From Nocardia albiluteola (GTDB lineage: Bacteria; Actinomycetota; Actinomycetes; Mycobacteriales; Mycobacteriaceae): a stretch of DNA of 64,000 nt. A program made the position numbers and the translations under genes. Positions 17,325-26,129 of the stretch are shown here, piece by piece (within the stretch, counting starts at the first letter, position 1; each line of letters starts with the position of its first letter). The stretch covers positions 186,001 through 250,000 of the forward strand of contig NZ_JAHKNI010000013.1 of NCBI RefSeq assembly GCF_018860155.1, in the 5' to 3' direction. The notes under the pieces were generated by a model that was not told where the DNA came from, made no database searches, and saw only the letters and a program-made list of their open reading frames with translations.

Positions 17325-18191
17325 TCAGCGTAGCGTCGCGGTCAGATACGGGTAACCCTTCTTCGGATGTTTCAGGGACAGGTCCCAGCCGCCCTCGGCC
17401 TGATCGGCGTACGCGTTGATCGTCGAGGGCAGCAGGATCGGCTTGCCGAATTTCACCGAGTAGGTGGTGGCGGCGGGGATGCGGCCCTCGATCGTGCCGA
17501 GGATGGCCGCGGCCGACCACATCCCGTGCGCGATCGCCCGCGGGAAGCCGAATGCCTTGGCGCTCAACGAGGACATGTGGATCAGGTTGCGATCGCCCGA
17601 GGCCGCGGCGTAGCGGTGGATCTGTGCCTGATCGACCCGCAGCGCGCGCAGCGGCGGCGGGGGCACCTCCTCCGGCTTGGGTTCGGGCTTGGGCCCGCCC
17701 GACAGCGAGGTGCGCTGCTGGTGCATGAACGAGGAGGTCTGCCGCCACACCAGTTCGCGCCCGACGCTGATCTCGGTGATGGCGTCGACCACCAGGCCCT
17801 TGGGATGCTCGCGCAGATTCTCCATGTGCGTCCGGATATCCAGCGGCTCGCTCACCGAGATCTCGCGCGTGCGCTCGATCACGTTCTCCATGTGCACCGA
17901 ACCGACCGCCGCGAACGGGAAATCCCGTGCGGTCAGCAGCTGCATCACGGTGGGGAAGGCCAGCACGAACGGATAGGTCACCGGCAGTGAGTCGCCGAAC
18001 CGCAGGCCGGTCGCGTGGCTGTACGCGGCCAGATTGTCGGCGTCGATGGTCTGGCCGGTCAATTCCACCGCGCGGTCCGGGATCCGCGAGCTCCGCGCCG
18101 AAAGCATCGGCAGCGGAACGGCTCCCAGCGCGGCCTTCAGGTAGAGGCTGCCGGTGCCGGGGGTCTGGCTCAGCTTGATGGTCTCGGTCAT
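17325..18191 (-). CDS. htdX: HtdX-like 3-hydroxyacyl-thioester dehydratase (MaoC-like)
   Basis: 288 residues from ATG 18191. The C-terminal half is a MaoC/R-hydratase hot-dog domain, with the hydratase-2 signature 'YAAASGDRNLIHMSSLSAKA' (Asp and His catalytic pair) and 'GFPRAIAHGMW'. The N-terminal half is a second, degenerate hot dog, as in the Mtb HtdX protein (about 280 residues). It would hydrate or dehydrate acyl thioesters. It starts 10 nt after the fabG4 stop, so the two are one operon and could catalyse consecutive steps, with FabG4 reducing the 3-oxoacyl group. Confidence 0.93.
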   Translation of the reverse strand: MTETIKLSQTPGTGSLYLKAALGAVPLPMLSARSSRIPDRAVELTGQTIDADNLAAYSHATGLRFGDSLPVTYPFVLAFPTVMQLLTARDFPFAAVGSVHMENVIERTREISVSEPLDIRTHMENLREHPKGLVVDAITEISVGRELVWRQTSSFMHQQRTSLSGGPKPEPKPEEVPPPPLRALRVDQAQIHRYAAASGDRNLIHMSSLSAKAFGFPRAIAHGMWSAAAILGTIEGRIPAATTYSVKFGKPILLPSTINAYADQAEGGWDLSLKHPKKGYPYLTATLR

Positions 18192-18201
18192 CGTGTCCCG
18201 C

Positions 18202-19560
18202 TCAGGCGCCGATGAGGCTCTGGCCGCAGACGCGGACGACATTGCCGCTCACCGCGTTCGAGGCCGGGCTGGCGAAGTACGCGATGGTCTCCGCGACGTC
18301 GACGGTCTGCCCGCCCTGCGACAGCGAGCTCATCAGGCGGCCGGCCTCGCGGGTCGCGAGCGGGATGGCCGCGGTCATCGCGGTCTCGATGAAGCCGGGC
18401 GCGACGGCATTGATGGTGACGCCCTTCTCGGCCAGCTTCGGCGCCTCGGCGTTGACCATGCCGATGACGCCCGCCTTGGAGGCGCCGTAGTTGGTCTGGC
18501 CGCGGTTGCCCGCGATGCCGGCGATCGAGGACACGTCGATCACGCGCCCGCCCTCGCGCAGCGCGCCCTTGGCGACGAGCGCCTCGGTAATGCGGTGCGG
18601 CGCCGCGAGATTCACGCCGATGACGGCGTTCCAGCGGGCGTCGTCCATGTTGGCCAGCAGCTTGTCGCGGGTGATGCCGGCGTTGTGCACGATGATGTCG
18701 ATGCCGCCGAAGCGCTCGGTGGCGAATTCGGCGATCTTGTCCGCGGCGTCGGCCGCGGTGACGTCGACCGCGAGGGCGGTGCCGCCGACCTTGTTGGCGG
18801 TCTGCGACAGGGCCTCACCGGCGGCGGGGATGTCGGCGACGATGACCTTCGCGCCGTCGCGGGCAAACACCTCGGCGATGGTGGCCCCGATGCCGCGCGC
18901 GGCGCCGGTGACCACGGCGACCTTGCCCTCGAGCGGCTTGTCCCAGCTGGCGGGCGCGGTGGAATCGGCCTTGCCGACCCGGAAGACCTGACCGTCGACG
19001 AAGGCCGACTTGCCCGACAGGATGAACCGCAGGGTGGACTCGAGGCCCGTCGCCGCGGCGGCGGCCTCGGGGTGCAGGTAGACCAGGTTCGCGGTGGCGC
19101 CGCGCAGCAGCTCCTTGCCGACGCTGCGGGTGAAGCCCTCGAGCGCACGCTGGGCGATCTGCTCCTCGACGCCCGCGGTCAGCTCCGGGATGGTGCCGAC
19201 GACCAGGATGCGGCCGCTGCCCGCGATCGAGCGCATGGCGGGCTGGAAGAACGCGAACAGCTGCGACAGCTCCTCGATGGAGGCCACGCCGGTGGCGTCG
19301 AACACCAGCGCGCCGAATTTCACGCCGGCGGCCGGGGCATCCACGAAGGTGTAGTCCGACAACAGGTTTCGCGCCGCATCGGCGACCCGGCCCTTGCCGC
19401 CGAGCAGCACCGGCCCGGGCAGCGGCGGCTCACCCGCACGGTAGCGGCGCAGGTTCTCCGGCTTGGGCAGGCCCAGCTTGCTCGCCAGGAATGCGCCGGG
19501 AGCCGAGTGAACAAACGATCCGTAGAGGTTGGGAGCGCCCTTGCTTTTGCTGGCTGCCAC
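18202..19560 (-). CDS. fabG4: FabG4-like 3-oxoacyl-thioester reductase (high-molecular-weight FabG)
   Basis: 452 residues, matching mycobacterial FabG4 (about 454). Residues 1-200 form a non-catalytic flavodoxin-like domain. The SDR domain carries 'VVTGAARGIGATIAEVFA' (cofactor loop), 'IVHNAGITRDKLLANM' and 'VSSIAGIAGNRGQTNYGASK' with the Ser-Tyr-Lys catalytic set. It reduces 3-oxoacyl-CoA or -ACP with NADH. GTG 19560 was chosen because AGGTAGGAACA precedes it; the upstream frame to 19656 would run through the palindrome. It reads divergently from fadA2 across a shared operator. Confidence 0.94.
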   Translation of the reverse strand: MAASKSKGAPNLYGSFVHSAPGAFLASKLGLPKPENLRRYRAGEPPLPGPVLLGGKGRVADAARNLLSDYTFVDAPAAGVKFGALVFDATGVASIEELSQLFAFFQPAMRSIAGSGRILVVGTIPELTAGVEEQIAQRALEGFTRSVGKELLRGATANLVYLHPEAAAAATGLESTLRFILSGKSAFVDGQVFRVGKADSTAPASWDKPLEGKVAVVTGAARGIGATIAEVFARDGAKVIVADIPAAGEALSQTANKVGGTALAVDVTAADAADKIAEFATERFGGIDIIVHNAGITRDKLLANMDDARWNAVIGVNLAAPHRITEALVAKGALREGGRVIDVSSIAGIAGNRGQTNYGASKAGVIGMVNAEAPKLAEKGVTINAVAPGFIETAMTAAIPLATREAGRLMSSLSQGGQTVDVAETIAYFASPASNAVSGNVVRVCGQSLIGA

Positions 19561-19652
19561 TGTTCCTACCTTTTCCTTTGCTCGTAGGTGACCCGTCGTC
19601 GTGCCGGTTCCGCGCCCCGCCGTAATTGGACAGATCTCCGGGGCACGTGTCG

Positions 19653-19684
19653 ACATTAAACTTACTCGAGAGTAAGTTTAATGT
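19653..19684. promoter_or_regulatory. 32-bp near-perfect palindrome, operator between fabG4 and fadA2
   Basis: ACATTAAACTTACTC (19653-19667), a 2-nt centre GA, then GAGTAAGTTTAATGT (19670-19684) form a perfect 15-bp inverted repeat. The core TTAC-TCGAGA-GTAA matches the TetR and fadE5 operators. It is placed to control both divergent genes. Confidence 0.8.
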
Positions 19685-19768
19685 AAACCGACACACCACG
19701 AGCATCGGACGGCGCCGAGACTTCTGCACGGCCGACGCGCCGGACGCACCCACCCCCGACGAGACTGT

Positions 19769-19852
19769 GCCTACCCACCCCGCCGGCTCCGCCGGCTCAC
19801 CGTCCCCCAATGCCTACCCACCCCGCCGGCTCCGCCGGCTTTACCGTCCCCC
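19769..19852. repeat. Tandem pair of GCCTACCCACCCCGCCGGCT repeats
   Basis: Two copies (19769-19808 and 19812-19852), 43 bp apart, are near identical. Related single copies occur at 40464-40509 and, inverted, at 57671-57711. All three places are intergenic. The copies here lie in the fadA2 leader, just before its ribosome site. Confidence 0.75.
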
Positions 19853-19865
19853 GAAGGAGACTCGA

Positions 19866-21191
19866 GTGACAACCAAAGCCCGTTCGGCGAATGCCAATTC
19901 GGCCAGGAGCACCAAGCAGGCGCGCCCCGTCGCCGTCCTCGGCGGCAACCGGATCCCGTTCGCCCGCTCCGACGGCAAGTACGCGCACGCGTCCAATCAG
20001 GACATGTTCACCGCTGCGCTGAACGGCCTGGTCAGCCGGTTCGGGCTGCAGGGCGAGCGGCTGGGCATGGTGGTCGGCGGCGCAGTGCTCAAGCGCGTCG
20101 GCGAGCACGGCCTGATCCGCGAGAGCGTGCTGGGCAGCGAGCTCTCGCCCTACACCCCCGCGCACGATCTGCAGCTGGCCTGCGGCACCGGCCTGCAGTC
20201 CATCGTCACCGTCGGCGACGGCATCGCGCTGGGCCGCATCGAGGCGGGCGTCGGCGGCGGCACCGACACCACCTCCGACGCGCCGATCGGGGTGAGCGAG
20301 TCGATGCGCGAGTGGATGCTGGATGCCAACCGCGCCAAGAAGAATTCGGACTACGTCAAGCTCGTGGGCCGCCTGCGCCCGAGCATGGTCGGCATCGAGA
20401 TCCCCCGCAACGCCGAGCCGCGCACCGGCCTGTCGATGGGCGAGCACGCCGCCATCACCGCCAAGGAATTCGGCATCACCCGCGAGGCGCAGGACGAGCT
20501 GGCCTACCTGTCGCACCGGAACATGGCCGCCGCCTACGACCGCGGCTTCTTCGACGACCTGATCACCCCGTTCCTCGGCCTGACCCGCGACGACAACCTG
20601 CGCCCGGGCTCGACCCTCGAGAAGCTGGCCACCCTCGAGCCCGTCTTCGGCAACAAGCTGGGCGATGCCACCATGACCGCGGGCAATTCCACCCCGCTCA
20701 CCGACGGCGCGTCCGCGGTGCTGCTGTCCAGCGAGGAGTGGGCCACCGAGCACAACCTGAAGCCGCTGGCCTACCTGGTCGACAGCGAGGTCGCCGCGGT
20801 CGACTACATCTGGGGTCCGGACGGGCTGCTGATGGCGCCCACCTACGCGGTGCCGCGGCTGCTCGCGCGCAACGGCCTGACCCTGCAGGACTTCGACTAC
20901 TACGAGATCCACGAGGCGTTCGCCTCCGTCGTGCTCGCGACGCTGCAGGGGTGGGAGTCCGACCAGTACTGCAAGGAGCGCCTCGGCCTGGACGGCGCGC
21001 TGGGCTCGATCGATCGCGCCAAGCTCAACGTCAACGGGTCCTCGCTGGCGGCCGGTCACCCGTTCGCGGCGACCGGTGGGCGCATCATCGCCCAGGCCGC
21101 GAAGCAGTTGGCGGAGAAGGGTTCCGGGCGCACGCTGATCTCGATCTGCGCCGCGGGCGGCCAGGGCGTGGTCGCGATTCTGGAGCGCTGA
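19866..21191 (+). CDS. fadA2: FadA2-like acetyl-CoA C-acyltransferase (thiolase)
   Basis: 441 residues from GTG 19866 (GAAGGAG upstream), as long as Mtb FadA2. The thiolase nucleophile Cys sits in 'LQLACGTGLQSIVTVG', the His in 'YEIHEAFASVVL', 'AGHPFAATGGR' marks the third motif and the second catalytic Cys is in 'SICAAGGQGVV'. It cleaves 3-ketoacyl-CoA in beta-oxidation or condenses acyl units. It shares a palindromic operator with the divergent fabG4-htdX operon, so thiolysis, reduction and hydration appear co-regulated. Confidence 0.94.
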   Translation: MTTKARSANANSARSTKQARPVAVLGGNRIPFARSDGKYAHASNQDMFTAALNGLVSRFGLQGERLGMVVGGAVLKRVGEHGLIRESVLGSELSPYTPAHDLQLACGTGLQSIVTVGDGIALGRIEAGVGGGTDTTSDAPIGVSESMREWMLDANRAKKNSDYVKLVGRLRPSMVGIEIPRNAEPRTGLSMGEHAAITAKEFGITREAQDELAYLSHRNMAAAYDRGFFDDLITPFLGLTRDDNLRPGSTLEKLATLEPVFGNKLGDATMTAGNSTPLTDGASAVLLSSEEWATEHNLKPLAYLVDSEVAAVDYIWGPDGLLMAPTYAVPRLLARNGLTLQDFDYYEIHEAFASVVLATLQGWESDQYCKERLGLDGALGSIDRAKLNVNGSSLAAGHPFAATGGRIIAQAAKQLAEKGSGRTLISICAAGGQGVVAILER

Positions 21192-21244
21192 ATTCGCTTA
21201 TTCGCCAACGGCATCCGGCTCGGGATCGACCGGGCCGGATGCCG

Positions 21245-21637
21245 CTACCGCTGGAATTCCTGCTGCTCTCGCAGCTGTTCCTGCTGCTGCTCCCACAGCG
21301 CCTGTGCCTGCCACTGTGATTGGCCCTCGGCCTCCCACGTGATCGGCGACCCGCCCGGCCCGCAGTCCTCGGTGAAGGTCTGCGTGCTGTCGGGCGCCAC
21401 CTGGTAGCCGGGCAGGGGCCACAGGATGCGCCCATTCGCGCACGCCGCGTGGAGGTATCCCGTGCCGGGTGCGTCGTCGTCGTTGACACAGGTGGTCACG
21501 ACCTGCGTGCCCTGCGGTCGCGCGGAACAGTTGACCTGGCCGAACGGCCGAGCCGACGCCGAACCGGCGCTCAGCAGCAGCCCGCCGCCGACGACCGTGG
21601 TGATCGCCGCGTACGCCGCGAATGAACGGATTCTCAT
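21245..21637 (-). CDS. Small secreted protein of unknown function
   Basis: 130 residues from ATG 21637, preceded by GAGGTGGGGAAG. A signal peptide ('AAYAAITTVVGGGLLLSAGSA', ending ASA) is followed by a mature part with four cysteines ('VNCSARP', 'TTCVNDDDAP', 'AACANGR', 'EDCGPGG') that could form two disulfides. The C-terminal 30 residues are Gln/Glu-rich ('WEQQQEQLREQQEFQR'). No enzymatic family was recognised. It reads divergently from a GNAT gene. Confidence 0.75.
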   Translation of the reverse strand: MRIRSFAAYAAITTVVGGGLLLSAGSASARPFGQVNCSARPQGTQVVTTCVNDDDAPGTGYLHAACANGRILWPLPGYQVAPDSTQTFTEDCGPGGSPITWEAEGQSQWQAQALWEQQQEQLREQQEFQR

Positions 21638-21747
21638 ACTTCCCCACCTCGATTTCTCCCCAGAAATACCAGCTTCGCATCCACTGTTCCCGGCGGTCAA
21701 CAGGTTTGGCCGCCGACTTGGAAATGCCAGGACCCGCCCGCAGGACA

Positions 21748-21753
21748 TACAGT
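21748..21753 (+). promoter_or_regulatory. -10 hexamer of the GNAT gene
   Basis: TACAGT with a 7-nt spacer to ATG 21761. Confidence 0.6.
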
Positions 21754-21760
21754 CTCAACC

Positions 21761-22285
21761 ATGGGTGATGTGTCGGCGAATACGGCTCTCCAGACGGCCC
21801 GGCTGGCTCTGCGCCGCCCGGTCCCCGGCGATGTCGATGCGATTCTGGAGATCTACGGCGACACGCATCCCGGGGTGTTGACGGTGACCACTCGCGATGG
21901 GGCGCAACGCATCTACGACGAATGGAACGAGCACTGGGATCGGCACGGCTACGGCTACTGGGTGATTCGGCTGCGGGGCGAGAGTGCCGTGGCGGGCTTC
22001 TCCGGGGTTCGCACGATGCAGTATCCGGCGGGCACGGTCCTGAATCTGTTCTACCGCCTGGCGCCCGCGGTCCGGGGTCGCGGCCTCGCCACCGAGGCCG
22101 CGAGCGCGGTCGTCGCCTGGTCGCACGCCCACCTGCCCGAGCTCCCCGTCATCGCCCGAATCCAGCCGGATAACCACGCCTCGCCCGGCGTGGCCCTGCG
22201 CGCGGGTCTCTCCCCGGCCGAACACCTGAACACCGACAGCTGGATTCACTACTGCGATCCGGCCGACTGGGGCCGGGAAGGCTGA
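21761..22285 (+). CDS. GNAT family N-acetyltransferase (RimJ/RimL type)
   Basis: 174 residues with the RimJ/RimL layout: 'QTARLALRRPVPGDVDAI' at the N-terminus, 'VIRLRGESAVAGFSGV' and the acetyl-CoA loop 'APAVRGRGLATEAASAVVAW', whose R-G-R-G-x-A is motif A. It would acetylate an amine on a small molecule or protein N-terminus; the acceptor is unknown. Leaderless start at ATG 21761. It converges on the ADP-ribosylglycohydrolase gene with a 4-nt gap. Confidence 0.9.
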   Translation: MGDVSANTALQTARLALRRPVPGDVDAILEIYGDTHPGVLTVTTRDGAQRIYDEWNEHWDRHGYGYWVIRLRGESAVAGFSGVRTMQYPAGTVLNLFYRLAPAVRGRGLATEAASAVVAWSHAHLPELPVIARIQPDNHASPGVALRAGLSPAEHLNTDSWIHYCDPADWGREG

Positions 22286-22289
22286 GCCG

Positions 22290-23705
22290 CTACCGCGAAA
22301 CCACCTGCTGGCGAGCCAGATCGAAGGTGCGGCGGGCCAGGGCCGAGATGTCGCTGTTGTCGTAGCCGGACACGGCGGTGCGCAGCTGATCGCGCAGGGG
22401 GCCGGTCCAGTGTTGCGGAATATCGCTGGCGCCCACGAGGATTCCGGATATCGAGCCGGCCGTGGCGGCGGTGGAGTCCGTGGCCCGGCCGCTCTGTACC
22501 GTCAGGGCGATCGTCAGGGTGAAATCGCCCTCGCCCCACAGTAATCCGGCGGCGATGAGGCAGGCGTTGGGCACGGCATGCAGCCAGTTGTAGTGGCCGT
22601 GCCGGGTGTACACCGCGGCCACCGCCTGCTCCCAGCCGACGCCGCGCCGATAGTCCTCGACGACCTGCGACAGCGCCGTGGCCAGCCGCGAGTTCGCCGG
22701 AATCACCTGTTGCGCAACGGTAATCGCGGCCAGGGCGTCGGCGGCAGTGAAGGCCGCGGCGACCGCCGCGGCCGCCCACATCGCAGCCCAGCGCCCGTTG
22801 CCGGTGTGCGAAAGCGACGCGTCGCGGGCCGCGAGTCCGGCCGCGCGCGCCGGATCGCCGGGGCACACGTAGCCGTAGATGTCCGCGCGGATCAGCCCGC
22901 CGATCCACTCGCGGTAGGGATTCCGGTAGTTCGCGGTGGTGTGTCCGTCGGACCCGGCGGGGGAGCGCAGCCACGCCGGGCCCGCATCCGGTGCGGTCAG
23001 GCCGTCGATCAGGTTGCGGTATGCGACGCGCTCGGCGCTGTTGGTCTGCAGAAACGGCAGCCGCTCGAGCCATCCGTCCGCGACATCAGCGGGGGTGAAA
23101 CTCATGCCCTGGTGCTCGAGCAGGTGCAGGCCGAGCACGGTGTAATCCAGATCGTCGTCGCGCGGGCACCCATCGACGCGGCCCCGCGTGGATTCCGGCC
23201 AACTCGGATTCAGCTGGTAGCCCTCCGGCATCGGGCTGGACACGGGCACGTAGTCGATCAGCGGATAGGCGTCCGTGCGTTCCAGATACGTGCGGATGTG
23301 CCGCGGGGTCCAGGTGGATCCGTTCGCCAGCGGCCGGCCCAGCGTGCACCCGACACATCGACCCAGCCAGCCGCCCAGTATGCGGTCGTAGAGATGGGTC
23401 GGCGGCGTCGGCGAGCGGAGGGGATGGTCGGTCGACGGAGCCTGCGAGGTGGGTGAATGCAGCGGGGCGCCGGCGCCGTTCTCGCGGTACGGCCAGGCGG
23501 GGTCGCGGGGTGCGGCCTCGACCCGGCCGAGCAGGCGCCAGCACGCGGCGGTGTTGAGCGTGGCGGTGCAGGTGAGATCGCGGACCTCCTCGCCGAAATC
23601 GTCGACGACATATCCGGATTCGCGGCGCTGGCGCCATTCGAAATACAGCAGCGCGCGCGGATCCCCCTCGGGATGACCGAAGGAGGCCGATTCGATCGGG
23701 TCCAT
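22290..23705 (-). CDS. ADP-ribosylglycohydrolase family protein
   Basis: About 471 residues. The C-terminal 350 residues match the ADP-ribosylglycohydrolase fold: 'GGWLGRCVGCTLGRPLANG', an Asp cluster 'CPRDDDLDYTVLGLHLL' for the two Mg ions, 'ADIYGYVCPGDP' and 'DSTAATAGSISGILVGASDI'. The N-terminal 120 residues are unlike the family and may be a separate module. It would remove ADP-ribose from proteins or metabolites. ATG 23705 lacks a clear ribosome site, so the start is uncertain; an in-frame start at 23879 also exists. No dinitrogenase-linked DraT gene is nearby. Confidence 0.85.
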   Translation of the reverse strand: MDPIESASFGHPEGDPRALLYFEWRQRRESGYVVDDFGEEVRDLTCTATLNTAACWRLLGRVEAAPRDPAWPYRENGAGAPLHSPTSQAPSTDHPLRSPTPPTHLYDRILGGWLGRCVGCTLGRPLANGSTWTPRHIRTYLERTDAYPLIDYVPVSSPMPEGYQLNPSWPESTRGRVDGCPRDDDLDYTVLGLHLLEHQGMSFTPADVADGWLERLPFLQTNSAERVAYRNLIDGLTAPDAGPAWLRSPAGSDGHTTANYRNPYREWIGGLIRADIYGYVCPGDPARAAGLAARDASLSHTGNGRWAAMWAAAAVAAAFTAADALAAITVAQQVIPANSRLATALSQVVEDYRRGVGWEQAVAAVYTRHGHYNWLHAVPNACLIAAGLLWGEGDFTLTIALTVQSGRATDSTAATAGSISGILVGASDIPQHWTGPLRDQLRTAVSGYDNSDISALARRTFDLARQQVVSR

Positions 23706-24113
23706 GGCGTTCAATGGGTGCGACACCCGAATCCGGTGGGCAGAACGACAGTGCTGCGATGCGGGCCGATATCCACGACGCTCCCCATTGGACGGTGCAT
23801 TCGAGATCAGAATACCCGTCGAAGACCGCGAGGAATGTGCGCCGGGAAAATCCAGTCGAACCCAAACCTGCCGCCGCACCGGTTCTTTCGGTGAACCGCT
23901 GGCGAATCATGTCGCACCGGGCGCTTTCGGACAACAAACCGACCGGACGCAATGCCGAATGCGGCCGTCGATATTTCCGGACCGCGACCCGCAGTGGCCC
24001 CGCCGGGTCCGGGGACATTTCCGCTGGCAAGAGGCCCTGACATCCCCGTTTCAGACTGGGTGGACGGGTACTCTCTCCACGTAGTCAAGGCACCGGAGCC
24101 CGGGAGGTTCGTC
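23706..24113. other. Intergenic divergent promoter region (408 bp)
   Basis: No credible gene. It separates the ADP-ribosylglycohydrolase (minus) from the universal stress protein (plus) and is less GC-rich than its surroundings, as expected for promoters. No convincing repeat or operator was seen; a GGGGACATTTCC at about 24009 is only half of a DosR-like box. Confidence 0.5.
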
Positions 24114-24584
24114 ATGCCCTGCGACCTGATGCTCATTGCGTACGACGGCTCGGAGAATGCCAAGCGGGCCGTCGAATATGCGGGGCGGTTCCTGTCCGCG
24201 CCCAGGGCGGTAGTGCTCACCGCCTGGGAGCCGATGGTCCGCCAGACCGCGCGACTGTCCGGAATGTCGGGTGTCTTGCAGCCCGAATGGGTGTCCGACG
24301 AGGAACTCGAGGACATCGCCTACGTCGACGCCAAGCACATCAATTCCGAGGGGGTGCGGCTGGCGAAGCTGGCCGGGCTCAATGCCGAACCCCGGACGGC
24401 CGAATGCACCTCGACCATCTGGAATGCCATCGTCGATGTCGCCGACGACCTGAACGTCGATATCATCGTCGCGGGCACCCGGGGCGCCACCGGCATCCGC
24501 GCGCTGCTGCACTCGAGCGTCGCCGAGGCCGTCCTCAAGCACTGCCATCGGCCGATCCTGCTGGTCCCGCCCGCCTGCAAATAG
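24114..24584 (+). CDS. Universal stress protein (UspA family)
   Basis: 156 residues from ATG 24114 with GGGAGG upstream. The UspA fold begins 'MLIAYDGSENAKRAVEYA', and the nucleotide loop 'IIVAGTRGATGIRALLHSS' near residues 115-140 follows the G-x2-G-x9-(G/S)-(S/T) pattern of ATP-binding members. The ending 'KHCHRPILLVPP' is also typical. It would act in the cytoplasm under stress or growth arrest. It stands alone, between the divergent ADP-ribosylglycohydrolase and entC. Confidence 0.9.
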   Translation: MPCDLMLIAYDGSENAKRAVEYAGRFLSAPRAVVLTAWEPMVRQTARLSGMSGVLQPEWVSDEELEDIAYVDAKHINSEGVRLAKLAGLNAEPRTAECTSTIWNAIVDVADDLNVDIIVAGTRGATGIRALLHSSVAEAVLKHCHRPILLVPPACK

Positions 24585-24757
24585 TGCGACGCGGCCGACC
24601 CGTCGCCGCAGGTGCGTCGCGGTGCGCCGCGCCCGGGCATGGCGACGCCACGCGGGCCGCCCATCGCCCCGGGCGCCTTCCTTGCCCGGCATCACAGTGA
24701 GACGTGTGTCCCTTCCCCGGCTACCGCGGGTGAACCGGAGACTATGGTCGAAAAACT

Positions 24758-25843
24758 ATGGACGGATTTCTGCTCGCGCAGCCCGGGGGCGTCGTACGAA
24801 CCACCGGCACGCGGCGCGCGTTCGACGACGCCCGCGCCGCACGCGCGGAGCTGGCGAGCGGAGCGGCCGGCCTGATCGTCGGGGCGCTGCCCTTCGATCC
24901 GCGGAATCCGGCCGCGCTGTGCGTGCCCGAGCGCGCGGAACACACCGCCGGACCGTGGCGCCCGGCCGCCCTGCCGCCCCTGCCCGAAGTCCGGGCGATC
25001 ACCGAAATCCCCAGCGCCGCAGAGCATATCGCGCGGGTGACGAAGCTGGTGGAGCAGCTATCCGATCCGGCCCAGCCGCTGCGCAAGGTGGTGGCCGCAC
25101 GATCGGTGCTGGCAGCGGCGGCCGAACCGCTGGCCCCCGAGGTGATCGCCGGGCATCTGCAGGTGCGCCATCCCCGGGCCAATATCTTCGCCGTCGACCT
25201 GACCCCCGCGGGACGAACCGGTGCGGCCCTGGTCGGCGCGACCCCGGAGGTACTGGTGGCCCGGCACGGCGAGACGGTGACGCTGCGCCCGCTGGCCGGC
25301 ACCGAACCCCGCCGATCCGATCCGGAGCTCGACGCCCAGCGGTCCCGCGAACTGCTGGCCAGCGCCAAGAACCGCGAGGAACACGCCTACGTCATCGAGT
25401 GGATCCGCGAGCGCCTGGCCCCACTGTGCGAGCTGACCATCCCCGACGAGCCGGAACTGATCAGCACCCACGAGGTGTGGCACCTGGCCACGCCGATCCG
25501 GGGGCGCGTGCGCGACCGCACCACCACCGCGCTGGATCTGGCGATGCGGCTACACCCCACCCCCGCGGTCTGCGGCACCCCGACCGACCTGGCCCTGGAC
25601 ACCATCACCGAACTCGAGGAGGACCGCGGCTTCTACGGCGGCGCGGTCGGCTGGTGCGATGCGCGCGGGGACGGCGAATGGGTCGTCGCGATCCGCTGCG
25701 CCGAATTGTCCGCCGATGGCCGCACCGTGCGCGCGTTCGGCGGCGGCGGCATCGTCGCGGCCTCGGAGCCCCGCGCCGAACTCGACGAGACCACCGCCAA
25801 GCTGCGCACCTTCCTCGGCGGCCTCGACTGCGCACTACCCTAG
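24758..25843 (+). CDS. entC: Isochorismate synthase
   Basis: 361 residues of the chorismate-binding family. Key parts are 'LRKVVAARSVL', 'ATPEVLVARHGETVTLRPLA', 'STHEVWHLATPIRGRV', 'HPTPAVCGTPTDLALDTITE' and 'GFYGGAVGWCDARGDGEWV', ending with 'GGGGIVAASEP'. It converts chorismate to isochorismate for menaquinone or a siderophore; with no dhb- or men-like genes nearby the branch cannot be told. It resembles Rv3215 (EntC). TATGGT lies 9 nt before ATG 24758, so a very short leader is likely. Confidence 0.92.
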   Translation: MDGFLLAQPGGVVRTTGTRRAFDDARAARAELASGAAGLIVGALPFDPRNPAALCVPERAEHTAGPWRPAALPPLPEVRAITEIPSAAEHIARVTKLVEQLSDPAQPLRKVVAARSVLAAAAEPLAPEVIAGHLQVRHPRANIFAVDLTPAGRTGAALVGATPEVLVARHGETVTLRPLAGTEPRRSDPELDAQRSRELLASAKNREEHAYVIEWIRERLAPLCELTIPDEPELISTHEVWHLATPIRGRVRDRTTTALDLAMRLHPTPAVCGTPTDLALDTITELEEDRGFYGGAVGWCDARGDGEWVVAIRCAELSADGRTVRAFGGGGIVAASEPRAELDETTAKLRTFLGGLDCALP

Positions 25844-25958
25844 GCCGGTCCGCGCCATCGCCGCGCCGGTCCGGGCCCGGGCGGGCCGCGCTTACGATCA
25901 CCGTTCGATGTTGTAGGTTGACCCGGATACGCCTGCGTCGATGTATGGGAGTTCCGCG

Positions 25959-26129
25959 ATGAAGTTTGCCGTTCCCGGTGTAGCAAGCGCTGTCGCCGGA
26001 GCCGTGATCGGTGCTGTCGCGGTGTTCGTCATCACGGCGGCGGCCGCGCAGAATTCGCGGCCCGCCATCGACCGCAGCGGCAACCAATCGTCGTCGCTGC
26101 TCAACAACGTTGAATACGGCAGCCGCTGA
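25959..26129 (+). CDS. DUF2613 small membrane/secreted protein (Rv0236A-like)
   Basis: 56 residues from ATG 25959 (GGGAG upstream). One long hydrophobic helix, 'VASAVAGAVIGAVAVFVITA', is followed by a short polar tail 'QSSSLLNNVEYGSR'. This is the size and layout of the DUF2613 protein that precedes aftD in mycobacteria (Rv0236A). The last codons overlap the proposed aftD start, which implies co-translation. The function is unknown; a small subunit or stabiliser of AftD is a reasonable guess. Confidence 0.85.
   Translation: MKFAVPGVASAVAGAVIGAVAVFVITAAAAQNSRPAIDRSGNQSSSLLNNVEYGSR

Noticed and set aside
24004..24025. DosR-like box before the universal stress gene
   Set aside because: GGGGACATTTCC matches only the first half of the dormancy box; the second half is absent, and no partner site was found.
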